Assembly: GCA_030512295.1 (NCBI GenBank)
Contig: JAULSR010000005.1
Location: 1,302,001 to 1,366,000 of the forward strand
Source: Bombardia bombarda
Lineage: Eukaryota; Ascomycota; Sordariomycetes; Sordariales; Lasiosphaeriaceae
Length of the DNA: 64,000 nucleotides
Direction: 5' to 3'
Both the position numbers and the translations under genes were made by a program. The notes beneath the pieces were generated by a model. The model ran no database searches and had not been told where the DNA came from. It saw only the letters and a program-made list of their open reading frames with translations. Positions 56,398 to 64,000 of the stretch are shown piece after piece (position 1 is the first letter of the stretch; each line of letters opens with the position of its first letter).

Positions 56398-58583
56398 TCA
56401 CTCATCCTTGAGCAACGCAGCCCGCTTCCCAAACTTCTTGGTCCACGCTGCATCCCAATGATCTAGCTCGACTGCCCGCTGCCCCAGACCTCTCTTCTTC
56501 TTGCTACCACCAGTGCTCACATTCGCCGCCGTGATATTCCCACAGTTGGGCCTCTTGAGCTTGCCGGCAAACGTATCCGCCGCCCAAATCAGCACGCCAT
56601 TCGTCCACCCGAAACCCTCGACGACCGAGTACTCGCCGCCGCCACCAGCGACATTCGTCGCGTTGTCGGCATACTTCTCAAACATGGTACCGACCGCCGT
56701 CGGACCCAAGCCCTGCAGCTTGGGTGTCGCGCTCGTCGAGCCACCGGTCGCATACCACGTGCAGAAAGTCGAGTCGAGGTAGCGCTGCGCAATGCGCAGC
56801 GAGAGGTTCTGCACCGCCACGTACGCGGGGTCGTCGACGCCAAAAGTGGGCGGCGTGTTGAGCAGGCCCTTCATGAGGGTGTGCTGGTGGGGCGGCCACA
56901 CGTTGGGCTGGTCCCACTGCTGACCGGTGAGGTAGTTGGACGTGGGGACGCCGCCGTTCTTGGAGTCGAGCAGGGCGTCGACGCGGGAGAAGGCCCTCTG
57001 CACGGCGAGCGGGTTGTTCTTGAGCTGGGCGGGCGCGGCGCCGGTCCAGAACGGCCAGAGCTGCGCGACGTTGAAGAAGACCTGGCCGCCTGCCGGGGCG
57101 CCGGCGGTTTCCGAGGCGAGCGCGTCGCCGTCGGCGTTGATGTAGATGTTTTGGGCCTTGCTGGTCAGGTTGTAGTCAAAGTAGGACCAGAGGGTCGAGT
57201 TCCACATCAGGGCGAACATGGCGTCGCTGCGCTTCTTGGCTCGGTCGGCCCAGGCCTGCGCTGCGCTGGTCTGGTTCGTCTGGGCGAGGTAGTTGCCGAT
57301 GATGACTTCGTTCTGGTAGAGGAGCGAGTTCAGGTCTACGGGAATGCTTTCGAGGACGTTGAGCGAGCGGAGGGGGAAGTAGACATCTCGCGCGGCGTCG
57401 CCAGGGGTGCGAAGCCATCGGCTGCCGTAGTCAGAGCCAGACTCAGCGCCACTAGCGAGGTTGGCGTATAACGTAGCCTTCTGAGAGTCGTTCAGAGGAG
57501 CGGTCTCCGGGTAGATTATGCCAGAAGAGGCGTAGTAGGATTGGTTGTTTGCTGTAATCCAATCTTCTCTGTACGATTCGGGCCGAGGCTGGTTGTTGTC
57601 GACGTGAAACCTGAAAACCCCCAGAATGTTAGATATGTGGATCAAAGTTTTGTCCAAGCTGCCGAAGCTTACCTGTTGAGGGAGTACGTCTTTCCGTCCG
57701 GACCAGTGAACTCAACACTGCGGTTGTTGGTCCAGAAGTTGTGCTCCTTGATCAAAAGCGGAATCGCGCTCGCAAGTATGCTCGTGTCGTTTGTGTAGTC
57801 GACATAGGTCTTCACCATCAGGGGCAAGACAGGGGGCTGGGATCGGTTCATGTAGTAGAGTCTCGCGCCATTGGGCACGAAGCCAATCTTGTCCACGAGA
57901 TCCAAAAAGTTCTCAATGATGTTCTTGGATATCTGCGTGAAGGCGCCACCGGTTCGGAGAAGACCCTCGAGGATCCAGTACGAATCCCAGTAGTACGGCT
58001 CGCGGAAACGGCCACCAGCCACCACAAAGGTGTGGTTCACCGGGATGAAGCTGTTGGCGCAACCGTCACAGCTCTGATGGCCGGCGTATTTGCGGGTGAG
58101 GTCGGGCCAGATGCCAATGACAGCGTTCACGAACTCCTTGATCACAGTATCGTTGACCTTGTTGAGGAAGGTAGGATTGGTCGCCAATTCGTCGACGGAC
58201 ACCTCCTCGAGCTCGCCGCCAGCTGGAGCAAAGTAGTTGGACAGGAAATCGTTCAGCTCCGAGTTGTTGCTCAAGGGCTTGGTGAGCTGGTTGAAGGCCG
58301 CAATCACTTCGTCTACGGGCTTGGTCGTGGGCCTGGGGAGCTCACAGATCAGTATCAAGCTCATGGCACCTAAAGCAAGTCGCCCTCGCTGTGTGACTTA
58401 CATGTCGACGAAAGTCTTCGAGTCAACGAACGGATGTGCGAGCTCAATTGACTTCAGGATCTCTCCCTGGCAGTACAATGGCGAGTCGCAAGGAGCCGTA
58501 ACCGAGCCATTGACGTAAAGCGCAGCGGTTCTCGAAGCAAAGGCGGCAGCAGCCAGAGCTGCTGTAGCCCATCGCGATACCAT
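56398..58583 (-). CDS. Secreted trehalase, glycoside hydrolase family 37
   Basis: CDS complement(join(56398..57610,57673..58332,58402..58583)), 684 aa. It hydrolyses trehalose to two glucose outside the cell or in the wall. The signal peptide is about residues 1-21 (Ala-rich core after MVSRW). Trehalase signature 1 is at 166-179 (GGRFREPYYWDSYW) and signature 2 is QWDQPNVWPP (512-521). The catalytic acid is expected at Asp341 in ESGSDYGSRW; the GGGGEY and GFGWTNG motifs near the end are intact. Numerous Asn-X-Ser/Thr sites fit secretion. The size matches the roughly 690-aa secreted GH37 trehalases of filamentous fungi; the calcium-regulated neutral trehalase is different (no signal peptide). 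Introns are 69 and 62 bp, both phase 2. The C-terminus has dibasic sites (KKKR, GKR) and ends in KDE, which is not an ER-retention tetrapeptide. Confidence 0.94.
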
Positions 58584-60706
58584 GGTGGGCAAGAAAGCAA
58601 GTATTCGCAAACCGGTGACGGTGAGAAAGCAAGAGATGAGGAGGGTGAGGTTGGGGGGAGGAAGGCAAGAGGAGGAAGGCGAAGGGAGGAAGGCAAGGGA
58701 AGCCAGGCGAAAATATAGTTCAACAAAAAGAGAGTTTGACAAAAAAGAGAGCAAGGGGGAGGGGGAGAGAGAAAAAGCTTCCCAGCCAGTCACACGATGA
58801 CTGTAAAATGAGAGGGTGGGAAAGGTTGGGATGAAAAGAAAGGACGGCTCAACCGGCTTGAAGGTATCCCGTCTTAGCTCCAGGCAGGCAAAGGCAAGCA
58901 AGGCAAGACGAAAGACGCATCCGGGTTCGGCTGCACTTCTTTAGGCAGGAGGAGCCGTGACGAGCAACGAGACGAGCAGCTTCACGAAGCTACCTCGAAG
59001 CTACTTCACCTACCCTACCTTGGGTACCCTACGAGGTAGGTACATGGTCGCAATGGCCCGGACAAAGGGACAAAGGCAGAGACAAGAGTGGGCAGCGCAA
59101 GCAAGGTGCAGCAGCTTTCCAGGAAATTGGGATTTGGAGCTTGGGTCCTTGCTGATCACCCCCTCCGCCCCAGCAGAAAATTCCAGGTTGTGCCTTGTCA
59201 GGAAGCGAGGTAGCAAGCCGGTATCGATAACGTCCCGTCCCCTCAGCCTTCTTTCCTCATGACCTGATGATCGAAAGGGCATTCATTTCTTTCTCCAAAT
59301 TGGAATGGAGGGGTGAAAGAATTTTTCTCGAAGTGCGACCTTCACGGCTGTACGGATATAGCTCGAGTTTCGAGGCGTATCTATGTACCACCCTCCAATC
59401 TCCGCGTTTGTGGCCATCATAGACGAGACGAAGGAGAAAAAAAAAAGAGCTCCTTGAAGGAAGCTTTGGAAGCTTGGGCGGCTGACGTTGGGAATTGGCA
59501 GGCACGGTTTGTGGTGGGGTGGGCCGCCGCCCGCTTTCCCCGCATTCCCGCTAGAGATCCATCGTGTCCGGCATAGAGCCGGCCCACCAGGACTACAGCG
59601 CTATTATTCGCTGAGCCTTTGTGACGTCAGGCAGGCTGCCGGGGCGTTCTAAGGCGGGGCAGACAACTGACAGGGAGAACTTTCGGTGAGAGCGGCAAGA
59701 CGCGGCGTCCCTTACCAAAAACTTGCGACGAACGGTCATCGGGCCACGACTTATGTAAACGTGTCAGCGGCGAGCCAATTGGCTTATTAGCCTGACTTGG
59801 CCTTTGTTCGTTTGTCGATGTCGGAGAGACTGGAAAGGCAAAGAGCGGAAATGAATGGCAAGACTCGCCAAAATTTGCGGGATTAGAACTAAACAGACGG
59901 CCCACAATGCATCGTCGCTCCTTCCTAGGTACGCACGAAGCACCTTTCTACTTTCCGCATTTGCTTCTCGGTGTGCCCGACTGGTCCATGTACAAGACGA
60001 AAAGAAGTAAAAGTAATGTACCTAGGTACTTTGAGTCGTGGGATGGGACAGGTCGTCCCTCTGGACCCTTTGGACCGTTTGAATGCAACCGCCTGACTTA
60101 GCTCTAGCTGTTGTGGCCCTTCAAAACGCAGCCCGCTTTTCGGTCCTTCTCTGCAGAATGGCTGAGGCTATTGCCTGACGGATATGCAGGTGCCTGCTCA
60201 ACTCGATCACTTACATACGTAGGAGTATGTGGTAGTATTGCTCAGCCTGGTTGGTGGTATGGTTCTGACATGAAAAATAGACTCAAAAGTGTAAAACGCC
60301 AAAAGCTTACCGGCCTTATGCCTTCAACCCCGGTGAGCCACGAGGACCAGCCACGGCGCTCGAGTTAAAGTTTTGTGCTAGTGTGATTGTTGGTAGATAC
60401 CTACCTTAGGTAGGTGGTTGCTTAACTTACTTGTATGCTTGGAGTGCAGTTCAGTGAGGGCCTCGGGAAGATATTGTACAAATGTAACGAGATCCCATGG
60501 TACCACCTGGTAACTGGTCGCGACAGTAACGAGTCTACCTTTGTCAAACGATGTGGGTTAGGCAAGGCAGAATACCCATGAGGCTCTTTGCTTCCTGGTC
60601 TCACACCGCACGCCTTCGTGGGACATGCAGCTACACACCTTTTCAAAAAAGACGGTGGACATGTATTACGGTCCCAGCAGTCTGGCTGGCTAACTGCATC
60701 ACTGAC
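58584..60706. other. Intergenic, trehalase promoter side
   Basis: 2.1 kb upstream of trehalase and downstream of threonine aldolase, with no supportable gene. The trehalase leader (58584-58900) is purine-rich on the plus strand. Palindromes TACCTAGGTA (60020-60029) and ACCTACCT-T-AGGTAGGT (60399-60415) occur here. Confidence 0.5.
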
Positions 60707-62026
60707 TTAAGTTCTGTACATCGACGTCTCGCCCTTAACCCCCTCCTGCGCCGCCACACTCTCCGCCTTCTCCTTCAATATCGTCTTGAAGATGCTCTCC
60801 AACCTCGGAACGACAAACTCGCGGTTCTGGTAAATCTGATAGTGAATTACAAGCCGATTGCCAAACAGCTTCAGCCCAGCCGCCTTCCCAAGCTCATCGA
60901 CCCTCCCAAAGGAGCTCTTCGCATCATCCAGATCAATCCACACCATATTAGTATGCACAGGGTGAACAAGCTTCCCGCCCAGATCCGTCCAAATCTTAGC
61001 CACCTCCTTCGCAAGGACGTGGGTCTGGCGCAGCAACCCCCCCTGGCCATTAGGCCCCTTTCCAAACGTCTCGTCAACTGCAACTCTCGCGGCGGCCGTG
61101 ACAACGCCTGACTGCCTCAGCCCGCCGCCTATCGACTTCCTCACCCAGCGCGCATGCTTGATGACCGCTTTATCGCCGACCAAAATACTGCCAATGGGCG
61201 CCCCGAGGCCCTTGGAGAAGCAAAGACTTATAGTATCAAAGCAGGCAGCGAACTCAGTCAGGCTCCCCGCCCCCGAGGCAACCACCTCCCAGAGCCTCGC
61301 CCCGTCGCAGTGGATCCTGATGCCGTTCTCGCGGGCGAACGCAGAGATGCGCCGAACCTCGTCCAGCGGCATGATCATGCCGTTGAGCGTGTTCTCCAGG
61401 CTGATGACACGCGTCGGGCACGTGTGGACGTCGTCGTCAAGATACGAGTTGGCCTTGACATCTTCGAGCGTGAGGTAGACTCCGTTGCTTGGCACGATGG
61501 CCTTTACCGAGGCCCCTGTCAAGGAAGAGACGCTTTTTTTGAAGGGCAAAGTGTCAGCAATAAACTCGCAAGGCGGATTAATGCATGCCGCCGGACTCAC
61601 CCTCCAGCCTCGTATTTGACAATATGTGACCGGTGATCGCACAGCACCCCATATGGAGGCTGCACCAAGAGCGATCTCAGCGCCAGCTGGTTCCCCATTG
61701 TACCCGACAGTACGAAAAGGCCGGCCTCCTTGCCTGTCAGATCCGCACAGTGCCTCTCCAAGTCAATGGTAGTCGGGTCCTCGTTGAAGACATCGTCCAG
61801 CAGCGTGCATGACTGTATTGCCGCTAGCATAGATGCCGTCGGCGTCGTCAAGGTATCGCCTATAACAATAACACGATATCTTCAGCTTCCCCCTCCCTTC
61901 ATAACCGCCCTGCAACATGAAAACAGCTGACTCACTCCTCAAGTCGTAGCCTGCGGCTCCAGCACTGCCAATCCAGGCGTTATGCCCTGGGGCGCCTGAT
62001 GTTGTTGTTGCTGTCTCATTACCCAT
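60707..62026 (-). CDS. GLY1: L-threonine aldolase (PLP-dependent)
   Basis: CDS complement(join(60707..61532,61601..61859,61936..62026)), 391 aa. It cleaves threonine to glycine and acetaldehyde. Fold-type I PLP motifs: YDLRSDTLTTPT near residue 26, LFVLSGTMGNQLAL (78-91), HRSHIVKYEAGG (106-117), IHCDGARLWEV (190-199) and the Schiff-base lysine in SLCFSKGLGAPIGS (Lys224). Length fits the family. Acceptors were chosen by frame: exon 3 starts after a run of A at 61532 and restores GGVSSLTGASVKAIVPSNGVY. An in-frame ATG at 62092 would add 22 residues resembling a short mitochondrial presequence; both ATGs have A at -3 and G at +4. I used the shorter form. The symbol follows yeast GLY1. Confidence 0.92.
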
Positions 62027-63359
62027 CTTGGTGAAACAAGCCGGCGATGTTGTGCTGAAATTCCGTTTTGTTGAGGGGGGCCCAAGATCCATGATACCCG
62101 GCGACCTCCTTTGACGGCTGGGAGTGAAAGACTTGCCCAAGAAGGCGGGGAATATCCACCGACACCGGCCATATCGGCATTATCCATACCGGTACGTCGT
62201 ATGACACCACTGGCCCGGCCGCCTTTCTCGGCCAGTGATTTGACGGTTCGTTGGTGGGACATTGTGTGTCCAGACTCGAAACCCTACCTAGACTCCTAGA
62301 GTAGGTACCGTTATTGCTGCTGGACGCTACCCTTGCTGCATGATTGTGCAACAAGTCGATTGTGGACTGTGAAAGTTGTCCTATCTGACACCACATCGAA
62401 TAGAGAATGCTCAAGTCTAGGTGTGTATCCGTATCCGTATTTGCTTTGTGTAAGTACGTAAATAAGTGCCCCTTACCTTGGTTTACGGATACTGGTCCCG
62501 TTAGCAGGCGAAGACCGGAAGAGACGACCCCTGTTCTTTAACTATAACACCCCACAAATATGCCCCGTTAATAACAATCTAGGTAAGTCGGCGGTCTGTG
62601 TGGTACCAGTAGATGCAAATATTTATACAACCCTTCATGTCGCACAGAGAAGCATGAAACCAAATGTGAGATAGCCATCTCAAGCTCGACCATTTGACCT
62701 CATTTCCAGAGACGAATAACCATCGGCCATGGCAGTTGCGCGTGCGTTTAAACGGTCTAAGACAGTCCCCTAACCCTGTCTCTGATGCCGTGCATGTTCC
62801 CTATCGTTCTTGCACAGGCAAGTCCCAAAAGGAACATGGACACCACGAACCGCGAGCCCGAAGGTTTTCGGGCCTTGAAATCGGGCATTTCAATCGCTCT
62901 TGATATGGCTCGAACACGATAGCCTGAATTGTGTTCTTCTCTTTATCAGAGTTTATGGTGACAGAAATACCCAATCTTTTGTCCTTTCTCCCATTTATTT
63001 CTCCCTCCCGCCAGTCTGTCAGCACATTTTTATCCAGCTATCTGGTGTCGGCCAAAGACCAAACCATCATCCGTTAATTCCGGGCCCTTCACTTGTTATA
63101 CTCTTCTGGCCAAATCGCCTTTTCCCAAATGTCGCCAAATCCACCAAAACTTGTCCAAATTAAAATTACCATATTGCTGCAATTCTTCTCTCGAATCGAG
63201 TTTCTTTTTTTCGAGGCTCTCTGATAAAGACCATAAAGACCCAAAAGACCTCGTCGCCACCGCCTCTAATGATGTTCCCATCCACGCCATCATCGAACAC
63301 CGACCGGGCCGCCTTGACCGTCGATGGTCAAATGAAGGCTCAAGAGATGATGGTCATCA
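62027..63359. other. Intergenic, upstream of threonine aldolase
   Basis: 1.3 kb comprising the aldolase promoter and the 3' flank of the gene entering from the right. No gene seen. The element CTACCTAGACTCCTAGAGTA lies at about 62284-62303. Confidence 0.5.
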
Positions 63360-64000
63360 TCACATTGGAGGCGGGGGATTACCCCAAAAGCCAGGGGTGA
63401 TGAGGTCAAGACCTTGCCAATCCCAGTACTCAAGAACGGTGGGCATCCCGCCGTTGAGATCAGGGAGATTGCCGTCTTGAACCATATTCATATGGTTGTT
63501 CACGCCGGGGATGGGCTGCCAATCTGTCTGGTCCATGGCTTCCACGTGGTGGTGGCTGGATGCGAAAGCGTTACTCGGTACGACCGGCTGGAATCTCGCA
63601 AAGTGTCTATCGCCAGATAGAAATGTTGCTGCATCGGACACAACATGTGGCTGGTGCAACTGGTCACCATCCAAAGTCCAACCGGCTCGGTTTCTACTTT
63701 CTTCCAGAGAAGTAGTCGCTGCAACACTCTCAGAGGAATTGCTGTTGCTGCTCACTGCTTCGCTCCTCTCCATATGGAACAGACCACTCAGATTACCCCC
63801 GGAGGACCCTGCCTCGTTGACCTGATCGCTTTCCGGCGAGGAGACACCGACCTTGGTGCGTTTCGGTGCACCTATCACTCGCTTCTCCCTGGCGCTGAGC
63901 GGCAGGTTCGCCAGGAGACTCTTCAGGATGAGACACAAGCTAGCTGTGGTGTTTGAGGTCGTGTGGAGCTCCTCGAGCATCTGCACACCCTTTTTAATGG
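63360..64000 (-). CDS. C-terminal part of an unrecognised protein (runs off the edge)
   Basis: The minus-strand frame is open from the window edge to a TGA at 63360-63362, about 212 codons. It starts with a helical stretch (LHTTSNTTASLCLILKSLLA), then a basic cluster (REKRVIGAPKRTK), then Ser/Asn-rich disordered sequence and an Asp/Pro/Gly-rich end (LPDLNGGMPTVLEYWDW). Such an order is common in C-termini of fungal zinc-cluster transcription factors, but the DNA-binding part is outside the window, so this is only a guess. No start codon is assigned. Confidence 0.55.
   Translation of the reverse strand, partial: IKKGVQMLEELHTTSNTTASLCLILKSLLANLPLSAREKRVIGAPKRTKVGVSSPESDQVNEAGSSGGNLSGLFHMERSEAVSSNSNSSESVAATTSLEESRNRAGWTLDGDQLHQPHVVSDAATFLSGDRHFARFQPVVPSNAFASSHHHVEAMDQTDWQPIPGVNNHMNMVQDGNLPDLNGGMPTVLEYWDWQGLDLITPGFWGNPPPPM

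Noticed and set aside
56398..56410. C-terminal KDE of trehalase as an ER-retention signal
   Set aside because: The tetrapeptide needs a final Leu (KDEL/HDEL); here the protein stops after KDE.
1..64000. CRISPR array, prophage, rRNA or biosynthetic gene cluster
   Set aside because: No regularly spaced direct repeats with unique spacers, no phage or rRNA sequence, and no synthase-type genes; intron-rich genes show a eukaryotic genome.

Overview
The window is nuclear DNA of a filamentous ascomycete, most likely a Sordariomycete. Nearly all genes carry short introns (51-146 bp) with GT..AG ends and CTAAC/CTGAC-type branch sites 10-25 nt before the acceptor. Coding DNA is GC-rich at third positions, intergenic DNA is less so, and the products are typical Pezizomycotina proteins. 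The exact species cannot be named from the sequence alone. I joined exons by hand; each model was checked for frame and stop codon.

Left part (1-10 kb): a tRNA-Ser(AGA), a Dus2-type tRNA-dihydrouridine synthase, then the small Tim chaperone Tim10 (minus) divergent from mitochondrial lysyl-tRNA synthetase (plus), followed by a four-exon F-box-like gene of 954 aa with a repetitive, GW-containing N-terminus. A 7.4-kb gene-free interval with CA/GT microsatellites follows.

Middle (17-44 kb): a PH-domain, Glu/Ala/Pro-rich protein (meu6-like); a 1,591-aa hybrid histidine kinase with PAS, HisKA, HATPase and receiver regions whose single intron is a GC-AG intron; a 6.9-kb gene-free interval; a four-span membrane protein; a secreted GH79 glycoside hydrolase; succinate-semialdehyde dehydrogenase of the GABA shunt; and an 874-aa disordered protein with a Met-Gly run.

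Right part (44-64 kb): after another 7.5-kb gene-free interval comes a compact group: checkpoint clamp subunit Rad1, oligosaccharyltransferase subunit Ost5 and the histone acetyltransferase Gcn5. Secreted GH37 trehalase and L-threonine aldolase follow, and the C-terminal end of an unrecognised protein runs off the right edge. No transposon, CRISPR array, rRNA, virus or biosynthetic cluster was recognised.

Most genes are housekeeping and do not form one pathway. The most unusual observations are an uninterrupted 98-codon RGG/Gln-rich frame directly behind and in frame with the GCN5 stop codon; four TLTPGWN (GW) repeats in the F-box-like protein; a probable 5'-leader intron of the LysRS gene that creates a four-codon uORF overlapping the start codon; the GC-AG intron inside the receiver domain of the kinase; and recurrent TACCTA/TAGGTA palindromes in intergenic DNA.
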